DNA from: Nostoc cf. edaphicum LEGE 07299
GTDB taxonomy: Bacteria; Cyanobacteriota; Cyanobacteriia; Cyanobacteriales; Nostocaceae
DNA: 6,103 nucleotides
Reading direction: 5' to 3'
Assembly (NCBI RefSeq): GCF_015207245.1
Contig: NZ_JADEXF010000248.1
Location: 1-6,103, forward strand
Part shown: in pieces, positions 1 to 5,167 of the stretch
Numbering within the stretch: the first letter of the stretch is position 1
Layout: every line of letters begins with the position of its first letter
Translations under genes and position numbers: made by a program
The notes under the pieces: model-generated
The model's database searches: none
What the model was told of the DNA's origin: nothing
The model's input: the letters and a program-made list of their open reading frames with translations, nothing else

Positions 1-54
1 GAATAGGGGACAGGGAATAGGGGACAGGGAATAGGGGACAGATGATTCCCTGTC
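1..54. repeat. 14-bp tandem repeat with inverted copy
   Basis: The unit GAATAGGGGACAGG is repeated at 1-14 and 15-28, with 13 of its bases again at 29-41. The array may continue to the left of the window. ATTCCCTGTC at 45-54 is the exact reverse complement of 23-32, so a 10-bp stem with a 12-nt loop can form. This looks like one of the short tandem repeats of cyanobacterial spacers. It is not a CRISPR, because the units abut without spacers. Confidence 0.85.
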
Positions 55-83
55 ACCTCTCCCCTGATCCCAATCCCTTATAT

Positions 84-111
84 TTTACGTTTTTATATCT
101 TTTCTTATAAT
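84..111 (+). promoter_or_regulatory. Candidate sigma70-type promoter for psb30
   Basis: A perfect -10 hexamer TATAAT lies at 106-111, and 16 nt upstream is TTTACG (84-89), which matches TTGACA at four of six positions. Transcription would start near 118 and leave a leader of about 100 nt before psb30. The region is very AT-rich, so chance matches are likely. The call rests on spacing, orientation and the absence of another + strand gene nearby. Confidence 0.4.
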
Positions 112-220
112 TTTGTTAAGTAAATTAAATCTAACAGGCCATAGCCGGATATGATCGATTTCGGGTTTTCTAATTTAAGTTATTGAATTTTTTAAGACTA
201 TTGGAAGGAGAAAAGGAAAA

Positions 221-355
221 ATGTTTGACGCTTTGTTTAACGCTTTTACCAGTATCAATTGGGAAGTTATTTTCCAATTGCTGTCCGTGGCGCTAATTGT
301 AATTGCTGGGCCAGTGGTAATCTTTTTGCTGGCATTTCGCAACGGCAACCTATAA
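221..355 (+). CDS. psb30: Photosystem II protein Psb30 (Ycf12)
   Basis: This is a 44-residue, single-membrane-span subunit of photosystem II, located in the thylakoid membrane. In known PSII structures Psb30 sits at the edge of the complex near cytochrome b559 and PsbJ and helps stabilise it. The translation starts MFDALFNAF and continues with the family signature NWEVIFQL (residues 13-20), [16 protein letters not shown] (25-40) and a short polar tail NGNL. The hydrophobic helix covers about residues 17-39, and the length is usual for the family. The start is supported by a strong ribosome site, GGAAGGAG at 203-210, 10 nt before the ATG. A candidate promoter lies about 110 nt upstream. The gene converges on recJ, and a long inverted repeat starts two bases after its stop. 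Length and motif together make alternatives unlikely. Confidence 0.95.
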   Translation: MFDALFNAFTSINWEVIFQLLSVALIVIAGPVVIFLLAFRNGNL

Positions 356-356
356 G

Positions 357-441
357 AGTGCTGAGTGCTGACTAAGGAGTTAACAGTTAAGAGTGAGAAG
401 TTAATTAAAAATTCATAACTCATAACTCAGCACTCAGTACT
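357..441. repeat. Inverted repeat between psb30 and recJ
   Basis: The arm at 357-371 (AGTGCTGAGTGCTGA) pairs with 427-441 over 15 bp with one G-U pair. Inside it, GAGTTA (377-382) can pair with TAACTC (416-421). The sequence is of the GTGCTGAGT / AACTCATAACT type often seen in Nostoc spacers. It lies between two convergent genes and could block or end transcription from both sides. Neither strand has a T-run directly after the stem, so it is not a textbook intrinsic terminator. The right arm lies inside the 3' end of recJ. Confidence 0.7.
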
Positions 442-2576
442 GATAACGCCTGAAGGGCAGCTTGGATAATACTGTCATACTGTGGCTGAGAGATATCAAC
501 TTCTTTGGCATTTTGACGATTAGTGCCCAGTAAACCGATTATATGTCCTGGCTGTATGGCTAAGACTTTGCCTTCAGAATTTCTAATTCTTAATTCTGCT
601 TTAATACCATTTTTATAGAAACCACAAGTATATTGTCGCTGGTTACACTCAAAGGTGGTGCTTGACTGGATAGGTGGCGAAGCAAAAAATTGTTGAATCT
701 GAATTGGCAATCTGACTCCGATTAACTCTAATTCGATACTGGTGTTACCGTTAAAGTAATTTTCTCGCAGTTTGTAAGCGACATCCACACGCGGTGGTAA
801 GCGGAAGTAGTCGCCCCAACGCCAAGCGATCGCTTTTATTTTATACTCCTGATTATCAATAGTTTGGGCAATTGTCAGTTTGATGTGACCCTTACCAACA
901 ATTTTTTGCTCAATCACTTGGACATTAGGTGTCCAGAAAACTGGATCGGGGTTGTCCATACCGCAGGGATGTAGAGCATTAATCTGTTGATAAAGCTGCT
1001 GATTGAGATGATTGAGGTTGACTTCCGCATCAATTTTGAGCAGAGGTTTGAGATGTTGGGGTTCAAGACACTGATTAGCAAACTCAATCAAACGCGATCG
1101 CAACACCTGTAAATTTTCTGCTGGTAAAGAGAATCCCCCGGCTGCTTTGTGTCCACCAAATTTCCCTAATAAATCGTGACAATATTCCAAAGCTTCAAAT
1201 ACATGAAACTCTGGAATTGAGCGTGCAGAACCGCGTATATGTTCCTCATCTTCATAAGTACCGATGAACACGGGAACGCCGTAACGTTCTACCAAGCGGG
1301 AGGCGACAATGCCAATAACGCCGTGATGCCAATTGGGTTGAACAACAATTAATACACGGTCTTTATGTAGAGATGCAACAAATTCTGTCTCTACATAAGC
1401 GATCGCTTCTTGTTCAATTTGCTGACACATCTCCTGGCGAGAGGCGTTGATTTGTTCGCACTGCATTGCTCTTTCTAGCGCCACCCCCATATCATCTGTA
1501 GTCAGCAATTCAATAACAGTTTGGGGATTACCAATTCGACCAATAGCATTAATTCGCGGCCCCAAGCGAAACCCAATATCTTCAGGCTTGAGCGATTTTG
1601 GATTTTGGATTTTGGATTTTGGACTTGTACTGAGCGAAGTCGGAGTATTAAAAATTTTCTCCTCTGCTCCCCTGCTCCCCTGCTCCTCTGCTCCCCTTGC
1701 TCCCTCATCTCCCCTCGCCTGGACACCACCTACCTGAATTAACGCTTGCACCCCAGCTAAATTTGATTTGGGTAAATGTTGTAAACCACGTTTTACCCAG
1801 CGACGATTCACACCAGTTAGGGGTGCTAAATCTGCGATCGTTCCCAGTGTAAACAGTGCTAGCATCGGCTGGATCAAGCCCTTAGTCTGCCCTAGCTGTT
1901 GTGCTAGAGAAACTGCCAAGATGTAAGCAACACCAACACCAGCAACACCCCGATAAGGTGAGGATTCAGCTATTAGTTTGGGGTTGAGAATAGCGTTAGC
2001 TGGCGGTAATTTTTGGGGGATATCATGATGATCGGTGATAATTACTGCAAGACCAAGTTCTCTAGCTCTAGCAACTGGTTCAAATGCAGAGATACCATTA
2101 TCTACAGTCAGAATTAATCCCACACCTTCGCTGTGAAATTCTTCAACTATGCGTTTATTAATACCGTAGCCTTCATGCATCCGGCTGGGGATAGCATAAT
2201 CTACTTGTGCGCCTAAAGTGTGGAGACTACGCAAAAGTAGAGCAGTGCTGGTCATCCCATCAGCATCATAATCACCACAAATCGCAATTTTTGTTTGAGA
2301 AGCGATCGCATTTTCCAACAACTCCAAACTAATTGCCAAATCTGGGAAATCTTCTAAGGGCGAAGGCAAAATTAAAGACTCTGGATCTAAAAATGCTTGT
2401 ACCTGTTCTGGTGTTTCCATACCCCGATTAATCAACAGCTGGCTGACAATCGGTGAAAGATTTGTCAAAGCTGCCAGATTTTGGGCAAATTCTGGTTTTT
2501 GCGGATAAATCTGCCAGCGCTGATCGGGTAAGCGTTGGCGAGGCTTTGAGAGTTCAGATACAGGTCGATCTAGCAC
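420..2576 (-). CDS. recJ: Single-stranded-DNA-specific exonuclease RecJ
   Basis: RecJ is a cytoplasmic 5'-3' exonuclease of the DHH phosphoesterase superfamily. It degrades single-stranded DNA in recombinational repair, mismatch repair and at stalled forks. The 718-residue protein carries the expected metal-binding motifs: DYDADG (102-107), VDNGIS (158-163), TDHHD (181-185) and LGTIADLAPL (244-253). These are followed by LGPRINAIGR (338-347), HHGVIGIVASRL (417-428), RGSARS (448-453) and the DHHA1 signature GGHKAAGGF (474-482). An OB-type domain and a C-terminal extension should follow. It is longer than E. coli RecJ (577 aa). Residues about 287-328 are a low-complexity, repeat-encoded insert, and the last residues SVLSAEL also come from repeat DNA. 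The start is GTG with no clear Shine-Dalgarno site, so the N-terminus is less certain. All catalytic residues are intact, so it is probably active. Confidence 0.96.
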   Translation of the reverse strand: MLDRPVSELSKPRQRLPDQRWQIYPQKPEFAQNLAALTNLSPIVSQLLINRGMETPEQVQAFLDPESLILPSPLEDFPDLAISLELLENAIASQTKIAICGDYDADGMTSTALLLRSLHTLGAQVDYAIPSRMHEGYGINKRIVEEFHSEGVGLILTVDNGISAFEPVARARELGLAVIITDHHDIPQKLPPANAILNPKLIAESSPYRGVAGVGVAYILAVSLAQQLGQTKGLIQPMLALFTLGTIADLAPLTGVNRRWVKRGLQHLPKSNLAGVQALIQVGGVQARGDEGARGAEEQGSRGAEEKIFNTPTSLSTSPKSKIQNPKSLKPEDIGFRLGPRINAIGRIGNPQTVIELLTTDDMGVALERAMQCEQINASRQEMCQQIEQEAIAYVETEFVASLHKDRVLIVVQPNWHHGVIGIVASRLVERYGVPVFIGTYEDEEHIRGSARSIPEFHVFEALEYCHDLLGKFGGHKAAGGFSLPAENLQVLRSRLIEFANQCLEPQHLKPLLKIDAEVNLNHLNQQLYQQINALHPCGMDNPDPVFWTPNVQVIEQKIVGKGHIKLTIAQTIDNQEYKIKAIAWRWGDYFRLPPRVDVAYKLRENYFNGNTSIELELIGVRLPIQIQQFFASPPIQSSTTFECNQRQYTCGFYKNGIKAELRIRNSEGKVLAIQPGHIIGLLGTNRQNAKEVDISQPQYDSIIQAALQALSVLSAEL
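1594..1621. repeat. (GATTTTG)4 heptamer repeat inside recJ
   Basis: Four perfect GATTTTG units run from 1594 to 1621. Read on the recJ strand they encode SKIQNPKS (residues 321-328), just before the conserved PEDIGFRLGPR. Heptamer arrays of this kind are known as short tandemly repeated repetitive sequences in heterocystous cyanobacteria and are usually found between genes. Confidence 0.9.
1624..1647. repeat. Small dispersed repeat (CTGAGCGAAGTCG type) inside recJ
   Basis: This segment contains ACTGAGCGAAGTCGGAGTA, a close variant of a dispersed sequence that I recall as frequent in Nostoc spacers. In recJ it encodes TPTSLSTSP (residues 311-319). The family assignment is from memory of similar sequences, not from a search. 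Confidence 0.6.
1659..1718. repeat. Pyrimidine-rich CTGCTCCCC repeat tract inside recJ
   Basis: This strongly strand-biased tract is built from variants of CTGCTCCCC and CTGCTCCTC. On the recJ strand it reads as GGGGAGCAG-type units and encodes a charged, low-complexity peptide rich in R, G, A and E (about residues 287-306). The same kind of tract is common between Nostoc genes. Confidence 0.85.
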
Positions 2577-2596
2577 AATAAAAGTTAGGAGTTTTC

Positions 2597-2639
2597 AGTT
2601 ATGAGTATTGAATTGACAGTTGTTTCTTAACTCATAACT
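2597..2639. repeat. Inverted repeat between recJ and the upstream gene
   Basis: AGTTATGAGT (2597-2606) and ACTCATAACT (2630-2639) form a perfect 10-bp inverted repeat around a 23-nt loop. It lies in the 81-bp gap between two genes on the minus strand, and its words resemble those of the 357-441 repeat. It could attenuate read-through into recJ, but no T-run follows on either strand. Confidence 0.65.
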
Positions 2640-2657
2640 AATAACATTATTTGCTAT

Positions 2658-3146
2658 CTAAAACACGTTTATCCTACCATCATCCATAATATATAACGAG
2701 CGATCGCCCGGAGAGCGCCAAGTCGGACGGAGTTCTAATCGCAATGTGCCAAAGTTAAGTTTGGAGACAATCGCTTGTAGTGATAAACCTGTTTCGCTCC
2801 AAAATATCAGAGATGTATTTGGCTCAGTACCTTCTATTTGTCCTAAATTTAATTTCTGCCCTGGATTCAAGGATATTGCATCAGTCCCAGAGGGTTTTTG
2901 AATTTTAATCATGTTAGGTGTGCTATTTATAACTTCAACCCGGATGTGTTGCCCAGGTGTAAACTGAATTGGATGCGACCCACACTTAGAGGCACAAGTT
3001 CGAGCTAAAGTATCACTGGGGTTATTGATTGATGCAACTAGAATGGTAGCAGCAACTAAAACAGATGACAGAGGCTTAAGCATAATACACAGTATAATTA
3101 CTAGAATTAAATAGTACTTTGAATTGGTACTATTAAGCCTCAGCAT
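2658..3146 (-). CDS. Hypothetical protein, probably exported
   Basis: I do not recognise the family. The longest reading frame gives 162 residues. It has two hydrophobic stretches near the N-terminus (about 11-22 and 28-40), then a mature region with C51 and C55 in CASKCG and a mostly beta-like sequence ending in LYIMDDGRINVF. A second ATG at 3081-3083 (residue 22) would give 141 residues starting MLKPLSSVLVAATILVASI. That is a cleaner signal peptide, with a possible cleavage site after TLA (residue 48 of the long form). The long form has only a weak ribosome site (GGAAAAT just before the ATG), and the short form has none visible. I favour the short start. The product is probably periplasmic or secreted, with the two cysteines possibly forming a disulfide. 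It lies 81 bp upstream of recJ on the same strand, separated by an inverted repeat, so a shared role with RecJ is not implied. Confidence 0.75.
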   Translation of the reverse strand: MLRLNSTNSKYYLILVIILCIMLKPLSSVLVAATILVASINNPSDTLARTCASKCGSHPIQFTPGQHIRVEVINSTPNMIKIQKPSGTDAISLNPGQKLNLGQIEGTEPNTSLIFWSETGLSLQAIVSKLNFGTLRLELRPTWRSPGDRSLYIMDDGRINVF

Positions 3147-3219
3147 ATTTTCCAGAATTAGAATTGTGATGTGTTTTTAAGGGACTTGCAAAAATAAATT
3201 ATTCAAAATACCAATATAT

Positions 3220-3310
3220 AACTAGCAACTTGAGTTATTAGTTTGCAATTGTGTGGAGTACAGAAATTCGTAGTGTAGCACATCTGTATTACCCCACCTA
3301 ACCCTCCCCT
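3220..3310. other. Gene-free spacer with minor repeat fragments
   Basis: The stretch from 3147 to 3310 has no supported gene. It holds an imperfect inverted repeat, AACTAGCAACT (3220-3230) against AGTTATTAGTT (3233-3243). At 3291-3310 is ACCCCACCTAACCCTCCCCT, which resembles the left half of a C-rich/G-rich hairpin repeat common in Nostoc. The matching G-rich half is missing and transposase sequence starts right after, suggesting that the repeat and the insertion sequence were both cut at this junction. Confidence 0.4.
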
Positions 3311-3755
3311 TCCAAGGCTACGGTGTACACACAAGTCTTCTTCACCCACTGCACTAGAGCCAGTGTGAGTGATGACCTTGGCTTGATTGAACTATTGAGC
3401 CAGAACTTGGATTACTTTCGTGCCAAGCCTATGAATATTCCAAAGATTACGATTCTGCTTGACCACGGCTACCATCCAGAGAAGATCACAGCCGCCCTGC
3501 AAACACTTTATCCTCAGATTATGACCAAGCTCAGATTCCAACTGGCACCCAAACCCACGAAAGCAGAAAAAGATGCCCTTGGTAAAACGGGGTTTGTCCC
3601 GGTTGCAACTCGTTGGGGGAAGAGAACGTTCAAATGCTTGGATGGAACGATGTAAGAGTTTGGTCAAGAACTTTGAGCGAACATTGCCTCATGCGACTGC
3701 CAAGCTCAATCTATGTTTTATCAGACTCATGCTTAAGCGGTTAGCTCAGGCATAG
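3311..3755 (+). pseudogene. IS5-family transposase relic, truncated and frameshifted
   Basis: This is a remnant of a DDE transposase of the IS5 type. Frame one, from about 3323, reads VYTQVFFTHCTRASVSDDLGLIELL and then ITILLDHGYHPE, where the D of LDHGYH matches the second catalytic aspartate. It runs to ATRW at 3614-3616. The homologous reading then continues in another frame from 3624: ERSNAWMERC, KSLVKNFERTLPHA and LCFIRLMLKRLAQA, with the catalytic glutamate at 3624-3626. Seven bases separate the two blocks where six would be expected, so a one-base insertion near 3617-3623 broke the gene. The N-terminal half is absent, and a stop in the same frame lies at 3299-3301. From memory of related transposases the first aspartate lies in VDTQGF; here the text is VYTQVF, so that residue also appears lost, with a short deletion beside it. 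The copy cannot be active. Confidence 0.88.
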
Positions 3756-3774
3756 ATATCAAATGGGTTCTATA
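3752..3774. repeat. 23-bp near-palindrome, copy 1 (likely IS end)
   Basis: This sequence overlaps the transposase stop codon and has the core TCAAATGGGTTCTATA. It matches 4497-4519 in the same orientation at 22 of 23 positions. Its position right after the transposase reading frame suggests the right terminal region of the insertion sequence. No inverted partner is visible upstream of the relic, in line with loss of the left end. Confidence 0.7.
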
Positions 3775-4103
3775 TATCCTTGGACTCCATAAACCTGTCA
3801 GTTCACAGATAAGGGCACTCTACTGCCGAGGCAAGCAAGGTCGGATCAAGTTATCCGGAAACTTCTCAACGTCTCCCCTCTATCAGGTTTCTGCGATGCG
3901 ATCTGCTTTGCAGCAACGCTTCGTGATCGCTTTGGGCCCCTACTCATCCCTACTCAATCTTCCAATTAGGCGTATAACCAGAAGTAACTTGGCTATACAT
4001 TTGCAAGACCGATGCAGAAATACGTCCTGAGAGTTTTGCGATCGCCCATAGCGCTCTTGTAAAATCATTTTCAATTGTTGAGAATTCGCCCAGGAAAAAG
4101 TTT
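3775..4103. other. Gene-poor stretch with a HIP1-like palindromic patch
   Basis: I find no complete gene here. At 3893-3930 a patch is bounded by GCGAT and ATCGC, with an inner CTGC-TTT-GCAG hairpin (3903-3913). It resembles interspersed palindromic sequences of cyanobacterial spacers. A HIP1 octamer lies at 4038-4045. The right half overlaps a possible reading-frame remnant on the minus strand. Confidence 0.4.
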
Positions 4104-4120
4104 ATGGCAGATATGTCCGG
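3950..4120 (-). pseudogene. Possible C-terminal gene remnant, minus strand
   Basis: A frame open between a stop at 4121-4123 and TAG at 3950-3952 encodes 56 residues. The later part reads NDFTRALWAIAKLSG, then RISASVLQMYSQVTSGYTPN and WKIE. Its composition looks protein-like: a hydrophobic/charged helix-like pattern, well-placed aromatics, and a HIP1 site in the reading. There is no plausible start codon except an internal ATG near the end. It overlaps the 5' end of the 4104-4448 gene on the other strand. I do not recognise the family. It may be the end of a gene cut by rearrangement, or chance. Confidence 0.25.
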
Positions 4121-4448
4121 TCAAGACCCCTCGGAAATCACAATGGCAACGGTTGATGAAGAACGAAAAGGCGCAACTTTCAGCGGTACGGTCATCCTTG
4201 GTATAGATCCTGAGGGTGGGGAAGTCGTTTTCTTTAGAGACTTTTTAATTGAAGATTATAAAGGCGAACTTACCGCAAATCTTGCAACAGATGGCGATAT
4301 AACGAAAAGCATTGATTTAGGCGAACTCGATCATAAAAGCCCCAGTTTTAGGCTGCCAATTCCGCTCTTAACGGATACATTACCCTACAATACAGTCGTG
4401 TTGAGCGACAAAAAAAGCAAGAAAAAAATCCTGACGATCAATCTATAA
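4104..4448 (+). CDS. Orphan small protein with DM13-like features
   Basis: The product has 114 residues, no signal peptide and no membrane span, so it is probably cytoplasmic. The start is supported by AGGA at 4092-4095, 8 nt before the ATG; later ATGs at 4113 and 4143 are possible. The pattern, an early glycine-rich beta stretch ATFSGTVILG, then EVVFFRDFLI, ANLATDGDI, SIDLGELDHKS, FRLPIPL, YNTVVLSDK and KKILTINL, resembles the order of conserved blocks in DM13 domains. These are small beta-sandwiches with an hDF-type motif, a dLG.L block and a final strand, proposed to act in redox or electron transfer. The cysteine usual in DM13 before the last strand is absent, with D/K residues in its place, so a redox role is doubtful here. 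The similarity is judged by eye. No neighbour shares its strand apart from the dead transposase. Its position between two copies of a 23-bp repeat suggests an accessory gene. Confidence 0.75.
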   Translation: MADMSGQDPSEITMATVDEERKGATFSGTVILGIDPEGGEVVFFRDFLIEDYKGELTANLATDGDITKSIDLGELDHKSPSFRLPIPLLTDTLPYNTVVLSDKKSKKKILTINL

Positions 4449-4495
4449 AATTTGTAACTTAGCTCGTAGTTCAGCCAAATTCGATTGCCCTCCTG

Positions 4496-4519
4496 TATAG
4501 ATCTCAAATGGGTTCTATA
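4496..4519. repeat. Near-palindrome, copy 2
   Basis: This is the second copy of the 3752-3774 sequence in the same orientation, 745 bp further on, with one mismatch over 23 bp. This copy has one more terminal base, so its ends TATAGA and TCTATA are inverted repeats of each other. It may be a solitary end of another copy of the same insertion sequence. The following GCAGTCCTAAATCA leads into the hairpin at 4546-4580. Confidence 0.7.
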
Positions 4520-4545
4520 GCAGTCCTAAATCAGTTGTGAACAAT

Positions 4546-4580
4546 AAGATCCCCCACTTCTTTGAGAAGTCGGGGATCTT
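4546..4580. repeat. Strong hairpin between convergent genes
   Basis: AAGATCCCC (4546-4554) pairs with GGGGATCTT (4572-4580), and ACTTC (4556-4560) with GAAGT (4566-4570). There is one C-C mismatch and a TTTGA loop. The sequence belongs to a hairpin type that I recall as very abundant in Nostoc genomes. It sits between the convergent 4104-4448 gene and hicA and could act on both transcripts. It has no T-run on either side, so factor-independent termination is uncertain. Confidence 0.8.
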
Positions 4581-4594
4581 AGTCTCTTACTGTA

Positions 4595-4780
4595 CTAGGG
4601 TGGGGAAATTTCCAAATCTTTGCAAATCTTGATAGCTAGAATCTCAACAATCTCAGTATGTCTTGGAACTGCCGAGGTTCTATTGTTTGATGGATTGTAA
4701 TAAATCGTATGCCTTCCACCCTCTCGAAGAAACAAACAGCCGTTCTTTTCCAAATGGCGAATCAATTCACGTCTTTTCAC
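4595..4780 (-). CDS. hicA: HicA-family toxin (mRNA interferase)
   Basis: This is a 61-residue toxin of the HicA (YcfA-like) family. These are small proteins with a double-stranded-RNA-binding-like fold that cleave mRNA and stop growth when not bound by HicB. The sequence covers the whole fold: MKRRELIRHLEKNGC helix, FLREGGRHTIYYNP strand pair with the conserved catalytic histidine at residue 24, then SAVPRHTEI and a final helix IKICKDLEI. The length is normal and the key residue is present, so it may be active. The start is GTG, and its first base is the last base of the hicB TAG stop (TAGTG), which suggests coupled translation. The order is antitoxin first, then toxin. A strong hairpin lies 14 bp beyond the stop. 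Confidence 0.93.
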   Translation of the reverse strand: MKRRELIRHLEKNGCLFLREGGRHTIYYNPSNNRTSAVPRHTEIVEILAIKICKDLEISPP

Positions 4781-5001
4781 TATAATTTGACAGTAATCTG
4801 TTCACGAACGACATCTTTACCAGAAATTTGTTGCTCTGCGAGTTCCCGATTTGATATTAAAATTAACTCTATAGCTTCCCGTAGGCTTTCTCTAGCTTCT
4901 TCCAGAGTTCTCTCTTGGACATTAGCACCAGGTAACTCCTGGACGTAGCCGATATACCAATCATCTATCTTTTCATATACAGCAGTAAAAGAATTTTCCA
5001 T
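4780..5001 (-). CDS. hicB: HicB-family antitoxin
   Basis: This 73-residue protein has the partial RNase H-like fold of HicB: SFTAVYEKIDDWYIGYVQELPG, then the helix TLEEARESLREAIELIL. It should bind and block the adjacent HicA. The family signature 'W..GYV.ELPG....G.T.EEA...L.EAI' is well matched, although the usual glycine before T is replaced (VQERTLEEA). The protein lacks the C-terminal helix-turn-helix or ribbon-helix-helix domain of longer HicB proteins, as in other short cyanobacterial members. Autoregulation by DNA binding is therefore unclear. AAGGA at 5014-5018 on the minus strand lies 12 nt before the ATG, a rather long spacing. The gene overlaps hicA by one base, so the two surely form one operon. 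Confidence 0.92.
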   Translation of the reverse strand: MENSFTAVYEKIDDWYIGYVQELPGANVQERTLEEARESLREAIELILISNRELAEQQISGKDVVREQITVKL

Positions 5002-5101
5002 AATTTTTATTAATCCTTAGTGTCTTTATTTGAACTTTTAACGCATCTATAGGACTAGTATTTGGTTTTTGAAAAAATTCAGTGTAACTCAAAGAGGCTT
5101 C

Positions 5102-5121
5102 TTGCCTATTGCCTATTGCCT
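5102..5121. repeat. TTGCCTA tandem heptamer
   Basis: TTGCCTA occurs at 5102-5108 and 5109-5115, followed by a partial TTGCC. It lies in the 166-bp spacer between hicB and chlH. The rest of that spacer is AT-rich, and I see no gene or clear promoter in it. Confidence 0.75.
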
Positions 5122-5167
5122 TCCTACGCAAATAATTTCTCCAAATCAAATCGAATTCCTATACTTT

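Noticed and set aside
1..54. CRISPR array
   Set aside because: The 14-bp units are directly adjacent and identical, with no spacers, and no cas gene is present.
175..423. 82-codon open frame on the minus strand
   Set aside because: It lies opposite psb30 and partly within repeat DNA; its sequence shows no family signature, while the + strand has a clear Psb30 protein with a ribosome site.
1447..1742. Several open frames over the recJ repeat insert (both + frames and another minus frame)
   Set aside because: They are produced by low-complexity repeats that lack stops in many frames; only the recJ frame is continuous with conserved motifs on both sides.
3617..3623. Programmed frameshift in the IS5-type transposase
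   Set aside because: The N-terminal half is missing and a catalytic residue appears changed, so simple decay explains the shift; the shift point also lacks a convincing slippery heptamer with a following structure.
4546..4580. Intrinsic terminator with U-tract
   Set aside because: The stem is strong, but neither flank has a T-run (AGTCTCTTAC on one side, ATTGTTCACA on the other), so it is listed as a repeat hairpin.
4709..4948. 79-codon + strand open frame
   Set aside because: It lies opposite hicA and hicB, both of which match known families along their whole length.
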